Source: Prochlorococcus sp. AG-409-A19 (GTDB taxonomy: Bacteria; Cyanobacteriota; Cyanobacteriia; PCC-6307; Cyanobiaceae). Taken from it: a stretch of 64,000 nucleotides of DNA. Location of the stretch: the NCBI GenBank assembly GCA_003216155.1, contig QCJH01000004.1, positions 41,070 to 105,069 on the forward strand, read 5' to 3'. The notes beneath the pieces are model-generated. The model had not been told where the DNA came from and searched no databases. It saw only the letters and a program-made list of their open reading frames with translations. Below, one piece after another: positions 45,158-53,320 of this stretch (the stretch's first letter is position 1; every line of letters begins with the position of its first letter). Position numbers and translations under genes: made by a program.

Positions 45158-46068
45158 CAACAGCAATACTTGTGTAACTTGGAAAGAGTAGGATTATTAT
45201 GTAGAGGCATTAAACTTACCTCTGCTTTCGTAGCTAATCTAATTAGAGCCATAAAAATTTTGTTGAAAACTTCTTTACGAGCCTTGCCTGGAAAATACAT
45301 GTATCCAGAATTAATCTCTAGAGTTGAAAATAAACGTTTGAAATATAGCAGCTTTTCCGAGTTCTTCCAATTGTGACCTAAATCAATTAATTTATATTTT
45401 GGTAGTAAACTCCCAGAGCAAAGAGAATGAAACGATAGATTGTTAGGCCTAAGCTTGAGATATGATTGATTAGACCATCCATAGCGGTAATAGAGAATAT
45501 CTTGATGAGCAATTAGGAATATTTCTGAAGCTATGTTATTCGAGTACTTATCTAATGCACGAACTATAAAGATATTATCTTTAAATGTAGGATATATTTC
45601 TTGAGTTATAGATCTGGGGATAGGGACGCGTTTGAATTTCTCATAGGAATATTTCTGATGCGATTCAAAGAAACTGTTGCAATCTTTCGCAGAGGATAAA
45701 ATCTCTATGGCAACATTCTTTTTTGCCTTATTAATTGCTCTCTGAGCAGAAGAACTTCGTGTTTTTTTTATATACTCTGAGGTTTCTGAATAGAGGTGTA
45801 ATGATTGCGATGGGAAAGAAAGGTCCCTATAAGTAGGGCTGAATAGATATTTTATTTTTATTGGCGTATCTAATGTCTTTAGCATATTAATTTGTTCGTT
45901 TATATTCTCATGTGTAATTATCATTGAATAATCAGAGAATGGAAGGGATATATATTTGTCTGAAAAACCTAACTTTAATTTGGCTGCGAAAAAGCCAGGA
46001 AGGATTTCTTGTATTCTAAATGCTTTAGAGAGAATATAAAGCCAGGGTTCTGAAGTGTATAGATTCAC
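45157..46068 (-). CDS. FemAB/GNAT-like acyl- or aminoacyltransferase
   Basis: The product has 303 residues. Its second half has the GNAT/FemAB features FESHQKYSYEKFKR, NIASEIFLIAHQDILYYRYGWS and the C-terminal LIDLGHNWKNSEKLLYFKRLF, which resembles the substrate-side motif of Acetyltransf_6 (BioF2-like) proteins. Such enzymes transfer amino-acyl or acyl groups to amino sugars or peptidoglycan-like acceptors. The N-terminal half has no recognised fold. The start is GTG and overlaps the stop of the radical SAM gene by one base. Composition is AT-rich, unlike the core genes of the window. Confidence 0.6.
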   Translation of the reverse strand: MNLYTSEPWLYILSKAFRIQEILPGFFAAKLKLGFSDKYISLPFSDYSMIITHENINEQINMLKTLDTPIKIKYLFSPTYRDLSFPSQSLHLYSETSEYIKKTRSSSAQRAINKAKKNVAIEILSSAKDCNSFFESHQKYSYEKFKRVPIPRSITQEIYPTFKDNIFIVRALDKYSNNIASEIFLIAHQDILYYRYGWSNQSYLKLRPNNLSFHSLCSGSLLPKYKLIDLGHNWKNSEKLLYFKRLFSTLEINSGYMYFPGKARKEVFNKIFMALIRLATKAEVSLMPLHNNPTLSKLHKYCC

Positions 46069-47120
46069 TAATTTGGTTTAATGAGAAACTCTCCAGCTTC
46101 TCCTAGATAATCTGGCCGTTCCTCTACAGAGAAATCTACATCAAACAATTTACAACCTTGGCAGAAGCTAATCTCATTCCTCATTCCAGTAGCATGCTTT
46201 CTACGTACTTCTGTAAAGCTTCGACTATTCCATATCTCTTCAATAGTATTTAAATTGCAATCACCCATATTCATTTCAGCATCCATATCTTGGCCACATA
46301 AGGGAACTCTTCCACTAGTTGTCACATGAAAAGTTGACCAAGGTGCTATACAAGGATTGCTACGCAACTCCTTGCTATATTTATAAGTTGGGTTTGGATT
46401 CTCGTGCTTATTTCCCCACGTATGTAGCTTTTTAAAGTATATCCGATCTCTATTAGAGCGAATTGGTTCCCAGAATTCATGCCATTTTTTCATTTCATCC
46501 TTAAATTCTGGATCATCCATTGACTTAGTTGCGACCCCTCTAACTCTAATAATGCACTGAGGATTTATCTTGTCCCGCAATGCAAAGAAATTTCTGATAT
46601 TTGATATCACTCCTTCATAACTTAGTCCTTTTCTAAGTTCTTCGTATGAAGACTTGTCCACTGAGTCAATACTTAAAAGAACTTCATTTATCCCTGACTT
46701 TAATAGTGATTCAGCTCGATTTGGGAATAGAAGTGATGCATTAGTGCTTATATTGACGAATCTAATTCCAGCACTCTTTAAATATTTAATTCTTTCATCA
46801 AGCTTGTGATCCATTAGCGGCTCGCCAGCCCTCTGTATATCAACCATGCGAACCCAATCCTTATGATTAATAATTTCATCAGCTACTTTTAGCCATAATC
46901 GATCATCCATAGTTGGGACTGTCTTATCCCACTTGTCGATTGCACAAAATGGACACCTTGCATTGCAAAGCCTGATTGTCTCAATTTGGAAGAACTGTGG
47001 GAACCGATAAGCTTTTTCAATGCTATCTACGGCTAGACGTTTTTCTAATAGCATAATCTCTTCATTAATTTCTGCGCTTATGTCTGTTGCTTCCCCTCCA
47101 GAATTCTTGTTGAGGCGCAT
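46068..47120 (-). CDS. Radical SAM/SPASM protein
   Basis: It starts the four-gene operon. The cluster motif CNARCPFC near residue 53 holds the SAM-binding 4Fe-4S cluster; a TIM-barrel core follows (RAGEPLMD, ISTNASLLF, LLSIDSVDKSSYEEL). The C-terminal SPASM-type domain holds further cysteines (PCIAPWSTFHVTTSGRV then LCGQDMD, GDCNLNTIEEIW and SFCQGCKLFDVD), able to bind one or two auxiliary clusters. No RiPP precursor peptide gene was found nearby, so a role in sugar or small-molecule modification, as known for SPASM sugar epimerases or dehydratases, is possible. A second ATG lies one codon upstream. Confidence 0.88.
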   Translation of the reverse strand: MRLNKNSGGEATDISAEINEEIMLLEKRLAVDSIEKAYRFPQFFQIETIRLCNARCPFCAIDKWDKTVPTMDDRLWLKVADEIINHKDWVRMVDIQRAGEPLMDHKLDERIKYLKSAGIRFVNISTNASLLFPNRAESLLKSGINEVLLSIDSVDKSSYEELRKGLSYEGVISNIRNFFALRDKINPQCIIRVRGVATKSMDDPEFKDEMKKWHEFWEPIRSNRDRIYFKKLHTWGNKHENPNPTYKYSKELRSNPCIAPWSTFHVTTSGRVPLCGQDMDAEMNMGDCNLNTIEEIWNSRSFTEVRRKHATGMRNEISFCQGCKLFDVDFSVEERPDYLGEAGEFLIKPN

Positions 47121-47274
47121 CATACCTTTATTGTTAAGCTAAACATAGCATGGAGTCTATTGGGAAAGCACTTTGCGGTTAACTTTTTAGGTTTTTTTGA
47201 CTTAATTTTGTTTGCGGCTTTATACTTGAAAAGCACTTTCAATGCTCAGGCCAGGCTGACGGTATTCAATTACT

Positions 47275-49017
47275 ATGCTTTATGGAAAGAAGCTAGATAC
47301 GGAAGTAGAAACTGCTAATAAAGTCAGGTTTATGCTATCAATTGAGATACAGATCCTACTAGCAGTAAAACAATCTTTGGTTTTAGATTCAAGACGTAAC
47401 TTACAAGAAATTCTAGATATTGATATTTATGGCGATTCAACTTGGGAGGAAAACTTTGACAAGATATTTTGTTTCCTGCTTTCTAATCCTGAAAAATATA
47501 TGTTATTTCAGCAATCAATTCATAACCAAAGATCAGATGACCTCTTTCAACAGAATAAAAGCGAACTAGTTATTTTTAGAGCCATAAGAGATTTATTGAG
47601 CTTTAGATTAAATTTAGATAATATTCTAACTATATTGCGATCAATACAGGTAGTCGCTAACCCAGTTAGTATGGAGGATTCAAAAATACTCAATCTCTCT
47701 TATAAGCTATTAAAGTTAGTCTGGAAATACTCGGGTGAGATGTTTCCTTTTCTTGCAGATGCTTTGTACAGGCATTATATGGAGATTCCGGATTTATATG
47801 CAATGAACAGACTTCGGGAGGTAATTTCTAGGGAAAGAAAAGATGAAGAAGTTCAACATTTCAGAGGATCAATATTTTATGCTTTTGGACATCAATATAA
47901 GTTCCTTGATATTATTCACAAATTGTATTTGTCCTTTCCCGAATTTAAATATCATTTTTATACGGACTTTGATTTATCTGCAAATTCAGCGTTAATGGCA
48001 CTACAAAAGGAAGCTGGAATTCAAATAGATCATAAAAGCTCTTTGACTATTTCCCCTGCACAGGCAAGGAGTTGGAATTTTCTTGTTAGTTTGAGAATTC
48101 CTGGACAAGAGAGTATTGGAGAATTTGCAAATAGATTAAATGATGATTATGTTATAGATAATGAAGCAATTGATAAATTCTGTTTTAATGAAGACGAGCT
48201 GGAATCTTTAGCCAACAGCTTTTATTTTTTCAAGGACAATAAGCGCAGTCCTATTATTAGTAAACCTGATAAACCTATTTTTCAGAGTCAATCAATTAAG
48301 AAGATGTTAGATATTACTGACAAATTTATTCTAGTGCAATGGAGGTCTAATACTTACAAACAAGAAAGTACAAACTTCAACCAACATCGTAATAGTAATG
48401 AATCAGAAGTTCTTAAAGCATTGCTTGAATTTTCGGTTAAATATCAAGTACATATTTATATAGCTTGTGATATTGATCAGAGGTTCTTAAGCTTAATTGC
48501 TGGCAATAAGTTTTTACACTATGAGAAGGACTTCTCAGCAGTAAGTTGCGAGGAATATATTTACCTCTTGTCAAGGTGTTTTTTCTTTTTTTCCGGTCCA
48601 TCTGGGGCAATGTCTTCAGCTTCTGTACTGTTCCATCGTCCCACGCTTGTATTTGATCATCCACCTTTCTTTAATTTGGCTTATCATCCATTTTCTTGGT
48701 ATGTAAGTTCTGATCTTTATAAAAATAATGAGAGTTTGTCACTGCCAAGAGATTTCCTAATTCACAAATACCCTCAGAATTCTTTGTCACTAAGAAAGTC
48801 TAAAATATGGATTAAGACTTTAGCAAAATCAGAATTATTTAGCTCCTTGGAGATATTTTACTTGTCTTTATTAAGATCATCTCCAGAAAATATACCTTGC
48901 TTTGATTTCGACCCGTCTAGAGTAGACCTTGCTATTCACTTATTGTCCAATGAATTAAAACCGGAAAAAAGGATATTGAAAGGCAAGTCTATCTTTATGC
49001 GCAAACCAGATTTTTAA
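47275..49017 (+). CDS. Glycosyltransferase-like protein (TIGR04372-like), 580 residues
   Basis: The C-terminal half (from about 350) has the pattern of the TIGR04372 putative glycosyltransferases: FILVQWRSNTYK, a RNSNESEVLKALLEF stretch that recalls the RN-x-Y motif, and FFFFSGPSGAMSSASVLFHRP near 440, followed by DHPPFFNLAYHP. The N-terminal half is helical, unlike any family I know. The signal is weak, so this is a guess at fold. It reads divergently from the radical SAM operon across a 150-base space that must hold both promoters, and its low G+C matches the operon. Confidence 0.5.
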   Translation: MLYGKKLDTEVETANKVRFMLSIEIQILLAVKQSLVLDSRRNLQEILDIDIYGDSTWEENFDKIFCFLLSNPEKYMLFQQSIHNQRSDDLFQQNKSELVIFRAIRDLLSFRLNLDNILTILRSIQVVANPVSMEDSKILNLSYKLLKLVWKYSGEMFPFLADALYRHYMEIPDLYAMNRLREVISRERKDEEVQHFRGSIFYAFGHQYKFLDIIHKLYLSFPEFKYHFYTDFDLSANSALMALQKEAGIQIDHKSSLTISPAQARSWNFLVSLRIPGQESIGEFANRLNDDYVIDNEAIDKFCFNEDELESLANSFYFFKDNKRSPIISKPDKPIFQSQSIKKMLDITDKFILVQWRSNTYKQESTNFNQHRNSNESEVLKALLEFSVKYQVHIYIACDIDQRFLSLIAGNKFLHYEKDFSAVSCEEYIYLLSRCFFFFSGPSGAMSSASVLFHRPTLVFDHPPFFNLAYHPFSWYVSSDLYKNNESLSLPRDFLIHKYPQNSLSLRKSKIWIKTLAKSELFSSLEIFYLSLLRSSPENIPCFDFDPSRVDLAIHLLSNELKPEKRILKGKSIFMRKPDF

Positions 49018-49430
49018 TTTATTTTATACCGAATAGCATCTACTTTTAGCTTCATCCTCGGTTAACCTGAAACATGCAACTGGGTAAAATTAATAATGGC
49101 TAGCCTTTGCCACCTTTTTTCTCTCTATCAGATTTAGTTATAAGAAGATTGTTGCTTAATCGAAAATTCAAAGATTTTAAGGCTATTTTTTGTGAGTTTT
49201 TCTTAGAAATTTTTTCTTAGGTGACGTATTCCTTTTGCGACTTAATCTTGCAATCGATTAAGGGGTAACTAGTAGGAAGTAGTTTAATTGAGAAAGATTA
49301 GGCCTTAATGATATTAGTAAAAATGCATTCAATCTTCATAGCATTAATACATATACTTGTTAAATTCTGAATACTATGATCTTAACTAAAAATCTTTTCC
49401 CTTAAGCAAGATCTTTTGACGTTTATTTTG
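49018..49430. other. AT-rich space at the right margin of the accessory region
   Basis: No gene-like open frame is present in these 413 bases on either strand. The stretch has several poly-T runs and a few short inverted repeats (for example around AATTTTTTCTTAGG at 49200-49225), but no terminator with a clean stem. It separates the 580-residue gene from the right repeat copy and trxB. Degenerate gene remains were looked for and not recognised. Confidence 0.6.
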
Positions 49431-49545
49431 AGAATATAGTGATTGCACCCTTTTCTCGGGGCCAATTTTTTGGGCTATCTAGTAATAATTGTGGTTTTTT
49501 GTACAGAATTAATGACGCGTTGGCCTTTGGACCTCCAATCTTTTT
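49431..49545 (+). repeat. Right copy of the diverged ~115-base direct repeat
   Basis: It is the partner of bases 43213-43326 and lies within the 5' flank of trxB. The shared sequence starts at AGAATATA and ends at CCAATCTT. A GTG-initiated open frame (49439-49675) covers it, but the differences between the copies are mostly replacement changes, which argues against a conserved protein. Confidence 0.8.
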
Positions 49546-49647
49546 TTTATTCAGTAGTCTGAATCAAGAAACGGCGGCTTGTCACAGCTTGCTTAGAAAG
49601 CCTTATGGAGTGCCATTTGTGACCAAACAGCACTCTCAAAGACCAAA

Positions 49648-49654
49648 GAGGAGG
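49648..49654 (+). promoter_or_regulatory. Strong ribosome binding site deciding the trxB TTG start
   Basis: The bases AGAGGAGG-like (GAGGAGG) are a near-perfect Shine-Dalgarno sequence seven bases before the TTG of trxB. No in-frame ATG exists before the conserved ETDVVIIGGG, so the TTG is well supported. Confidence 0.8.
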
Positions 49655-49661
49655 AATTTCC

Positions 49662-50618
49662 TTGGACACGATTGAAACGGATGTGGTGATTATTGGTGGT
49701 GGACCTGCAGGTTGCACGTGTGCCCTATATACCTCCAGGGCTGACCTCCAGACTGTGATTCTCGACAAGAATCCATCCGTTGGGGCTTTGGCCATAACTC
49801 ATCAAATTGCTAACTACCCTGGTGTCTCAACTGAGATGAGCGGAGAATCTTTGCTCGCGTTAATGCGTGAACAAGCCGTTCAATATGGCACTGATTATCG
49901 AAGAGCTCAAGTTTTTGGTATAGATATAGGAACTGATTGTAAGTCGGTTTTCACTCCTGAAGGTACTTTTAAGTGTAAAGCTCTTGTTCTAGCAAGTGGA
50001 GCGATGGGACGTCCAGCTTCATTTAAGGGTGAAGCAGAATTTCTTGGTCGAGGAGTTAGTTATTGCGCTACTTGTGATGGTGCTTTTTATCGAAATCGTG
50101 AGGTGGCTGTAGTTGGTGTAAATAAAGAAGCTATTGAGGAAGCACAAGTCTTATTGAAGTTTGCTTCAAAAGTTCATTGGATTACTTCTAATGATCCGAA
50201 GCCAGATGATTTGCATGCTCAGGAATTGATTGCTCAACCTAAATTGCAACATTGGAGTCGTACACGTTTGATGCAAATTGATGGTAGTGATGCTGGTGTG
50301 ACAGGCATTCAAATGAAGTCACGCTCAGATGAATGTCAACAGGAACTTTCTTTAGATGGGGTTTTTGTTTATATGAGTGGTTCAAAGCCAATAACTGACT
50401 TTATTGGTGACCAAGTTGCTTTTAAAGAAGATGGTGGAGTCGTTGTAGATGATTTTATGGCCACTACTTCTGAGGGAGTTTGGGCTATTGGAGATATTAG
50501 AAATACGCCTTTTAAGCAGGCTGTTGTTGCTGCTTCTGATGGATGTATTGCTGCTATGGCAATAGATAGGTTTTTGAATAGCCGTAAGGCAATACGTGTT
50601 GATTGGGTTCACGCATAA
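49662..50618 (+). CDS. trxB: Thioredoxin reductase homologue lacking the NADPH motif
   Basis: The 318-residue flavoprotein has the FAD motif VIIGGGPAGCTCALY near 10, the redox-active CATCDG near 135 and the final FAD motif GVWAIGDIRNTPFKQA. The nucleotide-binding part differs from ordinary NADPH thioredoxin reductases: GGGDSAxEEA is replaced by GVNKEAIEEA, and the HRRxxxR phosphate clamp is replaced by HWITSNDPKPD. NADPH is therefore unlikely to be the donor; related cyanobacterial enzymes without this motif (FFTR, DTR and DDOR types) use ferredoxin or other routes. The start is TTG with a strong ribosome site. It borders the accessory region. Confidence 0.88.
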   Translation: MDTIETDVVIIGGGPAGCTCALYTSRADLQTVILDKNPSVGALAITHQIANYPGVSTEMSGESLLALMREQAVQYGTDYRRAQVFGIDIGTDCKSVFTPEGTFKCKALVLASGAMGRPASFKGEAEFLGRGVSYCATCDGAFYRNREVAVVGVNKEAIEEAQVLLKFASKVHWITSNDPKPDDLHAQELIAQPKLQHWSRTRLMQIDGSDAGVTGIQMKSRSDECQQELSLDGVFVYMSGSKPITDFIGDQVAFKEDGGVVVDDFMATTSEGVWAIGDIRNTPFKQAVVAASDGCIAAMAIDRFLNSRKAIRVDWVHA

Positions 50619-50796
50619 TTCTGCTCGAAATGATTATTTGATTCCTGTTCATAATTGCGAAAATTGATTATTGATATCTTTCATTAGACAACCAGAAACC
50701 CTTGAAACGTTCGGACTTCCCTACATCAAAATACTTCCAAGAGCCCTATTTAACTGAGAAAATAACCTTTAATAAGGCTTGGGCAGTACAGAAGCC

Positions 50797-51738
50797 ATGG
50801 CCAATAGCGGCTATCGGGATTATTTCAAGACTCTTGGAGTAGATAGAACTTCTAGTCCTGATTCGATAAAAAGTGCTTTTCGAAAATTGGCACGGAAATA
50901 TCATCCAGACGTCAATCCTGGAGACACTTCTGCTGAGGCGAAATTTAAAGAGATTAATGAGGCATATGAAGTATTGTCTGACTCTGATAAGAGGCGGAAA
51001 TATGAGCAATTTGGTAGGTATTGGAATCAATCAGCAGGTTTTGGGGGGAATGGACCCGTAGGTAGTGGATTTGATGTTGATTTTGGGCGGTATGGGAATT
51101 TTGATGATTTTATTAATGATCTATTAGGTCGTTTTGGAGGCCCGCAGTCCGCTGGTGGCTTCGGTACAGGTTTCCCTAGAGGTAGGGCTACTTCTTCAAT
51201 TGACCTTGATGCGGAGGTTGAAGTGAAAGTAAGCTTTGCTGAGGCATTTAATGGTACAGAAAGAATTCTTTCTGTAAATGAAGAACGTGTTCAGGTCCGT
51301 ATCCCCAAAGGGATTAAAGCTGGGTCAAGATTACGTTTAAAGGGCAAAGGTAACCTACAACCAGGTACTGGTAGTAGAGGCGACCTTTATTTAAAAATGA
51401 ATATTCAATCTCATCCTGTTTGGCAGTTAGATGGTGATCAATTGCGTGCTGATCTTCCAGTATCTTTGGATGAATTAGCTCTTGGATGTACCGTAAGTAT
51501 TTTTACTTTAGATGGAGAAGCAGAGGTCGTTATTCCAGAAGGCACTACACCAGGACGCTGTTTGCGCCTAAAAGGTAAGGGTTGGCCTGTCTCTCATGGT
51601 AGAGGTGATTTGTTGCTCACCCTCAGGATGCAGTTCCCTAGTAAGTGGTCAACGGCAGAAAAAAAACTTCTGTCTGAGTTACGGATGGCTCGCTCTAATG
51701 ACCCTAGAAATGCTTGGATTCAGTCTGCAAGGTTATAG
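50797..51738 (+). CDS. DnaJ-like (CbpA-type) cochaperone
   Basis: This Hsp40 protein stimulates Hsp70 ATPase. The J domain covers residues 5-75 with YHPDVNPGD as the HPD signature; a Gly/Phe-rich linker (FGGPQSAGGFGTGFPRG) follows, then two beta C-terminal domains (VRIPKGIKAGSRLRLKGKGN, VVIPEGTTPGRCLRLKGKGW). The zinc-finger cysteines of DnaJ are absent, so it is class B (CbpA-like). The frame is open six codons further, but the ATG before SGYRDYFKTLG is preferred. It is followed by hemB, VOC and mutS2 on the same strand. Confidence 0.92.
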   Translation: MANSGYRDYFKTLGVDRTSSPDSIKSAFRKLARKYHPDVNPGDTSAEAKFKEINEAYEVLSDSDKRRKYEQFGRYWNQSAGFGGNGPVGSGFDVDFGRYGNFDDFINDLLGRFGGPQSAGGFGTGFPRGRATSSIDLDAEVEVKVSFAEAFNGTERILSVNEERVQVRIPKGIKAGSRLRLKGKGNLQPGTGSRGDLYLKMNIQSHPVWQLDGDQLRADLPVSLDELALGCTVSIFTLDGEAEVVIPEGTTPGRCLRLKGKGWPVSHGRGDLLLTLRMQFPSKWSTAEKKLLSELRMARSNDPRNAWIQSARL

Positions 51739-51771
51739 GCCGTTTTAACATCAATCATTGCTTTGTCAGTA

Positions 51772-52773
51772 ATGGACCTTACTTATCGCCCACGCCGCAT
51801 GAGGCGTACTTTTGCTTTGAGGGAGATGGTTCGTGAGCACACGCTTAGTCCATCAGATTTCATTTATCCATTGTTTGTGCATGAAGGGTCTGGAGTAGAG
51901 CCGATTGATGCAATGCCAGGTGCAAATAGATGGAGTCTTGATGCTTTGGCTGGTGAAGTTCAACGGGCTTGGGGACTTGGAGTTCGTTGTGTTGTTTTGT
52001 TCCCGAAGGTCGCTGAAAGTTTAAAGACGGAAGATGGAGCAGAGTGTTTTAACGAAAAGGGTCTTATCCCTAGAGCTATTAGTCATATCAAACAAGAGCT
52101 TCCTGATATGACGATTATGACGGATGTAGCTCTGGATCCTTACTCCTGTGATGGTCATGACGGCATTGTTAGTGCTGAAGGTGTTGTTCTTAATGACGAG
52201 ACAATTGAGCAACTTTGTCGTCAGGCAGTTGTTCAGGCTCAGGCTGGTGCAGACCTTATTGGCCCTAGCGACATGATGGATGGGAGGGTCGGAGCAATTC
52301 GAGAAGCCCTTGATGATGAAGGTTTTGAACACGTGGGCATTATTAGTTATACGGCTAAGTATTCGTCGGCTTATTACGGTCCCTTTAGAGAAGCCCTTGA
52401 TTCGGCCCCAAGAAATACTGATGTTAAACCCATCCCAAAAGATAAATCGACATATCAAATGGACCCTGCAAATGCTCGTGAGGCCATTACGGAAGCACAA
52501 CTGGATGAGCAAGAAGGAGCTGACATTCTCATGGTCAAGCCAGGATTGGCTTATTTAGACATTATTCATAGATTGCGAGAAGAAACTGCTTTGCCTATTG
52601 CTGCTTATAACGTAAGTGGTGAATATTCGATGGTGAAAGCAGCCTCGCAGCGAGGCTGGATTAACGAAAGAGATGTTGTCCTGGAGACCTTGTTGAGTTT
52701 TAAAAGAGCTGGGGCCGATTTGATTTTGACCTACCACGCCTGTGATGCTGCTCAGTGGTTACAGGCAAGATGA
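51772..52773 (+). CDS. hemB: Delta-aminolevulinic acid dehydratase (porphobilinogen synthase)
   Basis: HemB condenses two aminolevulinates in heme and chlorophyll synthesis. Visible motifs: DVALDPYSCDGHDGI near 120, lysines in ISYTAKYSSAYYGPF near 195 and MVKPGLAYLD near 250 (Schiff-base pair), and YNVSGEYSM. The cysteine-rich zinc site is replaced by the aspartate-rich form, so it is a Mg2+-dependent type, as usual for cyanobacteria. The ATG at VMDLTYRPRR is preferred to a TTG three codons earlier. An eight-base-arm hairpin in the codons near 52640 is noted but probably incidental. Confidence 0.97.
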   Translation: MDLTYRPRRMRRTFALREMVREHTLSPSDFIYPLFVHEGSGVEPIDAMPGANRWSLDALAGEVQRAWGLGVRCVVLFPKVAESLKTEDGAECFNEKGLIPRAISHIKQELPDMTIMTDVALDPYSCDGHDGIVSAEGVVLNDETIEQLCRQAVVQAQAGADLIGPSDMMDGRVGAIREALDDEGFEHVGIISYTAKYSSAYYGPFREALDSAPRNTDVKPIPKDKSTYQMDPANAREAITEAQLDEQEGADILMVKPGLAYLDIIHRLREETALPIAAYNVSGEYSMVKAASQRGWINERDVVLETLLSFKRAGADLILTYHACDAAQWLQAR

Positions 52774-52905
52774 AGGTTGCTCATACATTGTTTTGACTAT
52801 GAGAAATATGTGGTTTAGGTTTTATGCAGCTTTAGTTGTGTTAAATACACCTTTAAATCAAGTTCGATTCGATCACAGAATGGTTGTAGCCTTTTAGGTA
52901 TTGGA

Positions 52906-53307
52906 ATGATTGCTGTTCAAAGACTGGGTCATGTGGCAATTCGAGTTAGAGATATAGAACGTGCAAAGAACTTTTATATGGGCTTAGGAATGAATTTGGT
53001 TTGGGATGACCGGGATTGGTGCTATTTAGAAGCAGGTCCTGGCAGAGATGGCCTTGCCCTTTTGGGACCGGATTACAAAGAAGCAGGTCCTCACTTTGCT
53101 TTTCATTTTAATGATCGATCAGAAGTCGATTCTTTTCATCAGCAATTAAAGAGTGATGGGGTCTCGGTGGGCGATGTTCATGACCATAGGGATGGAACAG
53201 CCTCCTTTTATCTCAAAGATTCTGAAGGTAATTGGTTAGAGATGCTCTATCAGCCATCTGAAGGGATACCTAATAATCATATTGAGAGGAAGAATTCCTT
53301 GCCTTGA
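52906..53307 (+). CDS. VOC (glyoxalase-fold) family protein
   Basis: The 133-residue product has the vicinal-oxygen-chelate fold in one copy: LGHVAIRVRDIERAKNFY at the start and DSEGNWLEMLY at the end, with a histidine and a glutamate in positions used for metal binding (HVAI and WLEMLY). The HFAFHF segment lies in the middle. Substrate unknown; some VOC proteins act as lactoylglutathione lyases, and others as resistance or catabolic enzymes. The ATG is clear. The gene lies 14 bases before mutS2 on the same strand. Confidence 0.85.
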   Translation: MIAVQRLGHVAIRVRDIERAKNFYMGLGMNLVWDDRDWCYLEAGPGRDGLALLGPDYKEAGPHFAFHFNDRSEVDSFHQQLKSDGVSVGDVHDHRDGTASFYLKDSEGNWLEMLYQPSEGIPNNHIERKNSLP

Positions 53308-53320
53308 TGACTCTTATTGG

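Noticed and set aside
49439..49675. GTG-initiated 78-codon open frame upstream of trxB
   Set aside because: It covers the right direct repeat; the left copy carries stops in the same frame, changes between copies are mostly replacements, and it overlaps the trxB ribosome site and start.
52021..52512. 163-codon open frame antisense to hemB
   Set aside because: The hemB product is fully matched to its family, and the antisense product has no domain or plausible composition.
52640..52658. Eight-base-arm hairpin in hemB
   Set aside because: It is short, in a conserved coding segment, and likely to be chance.
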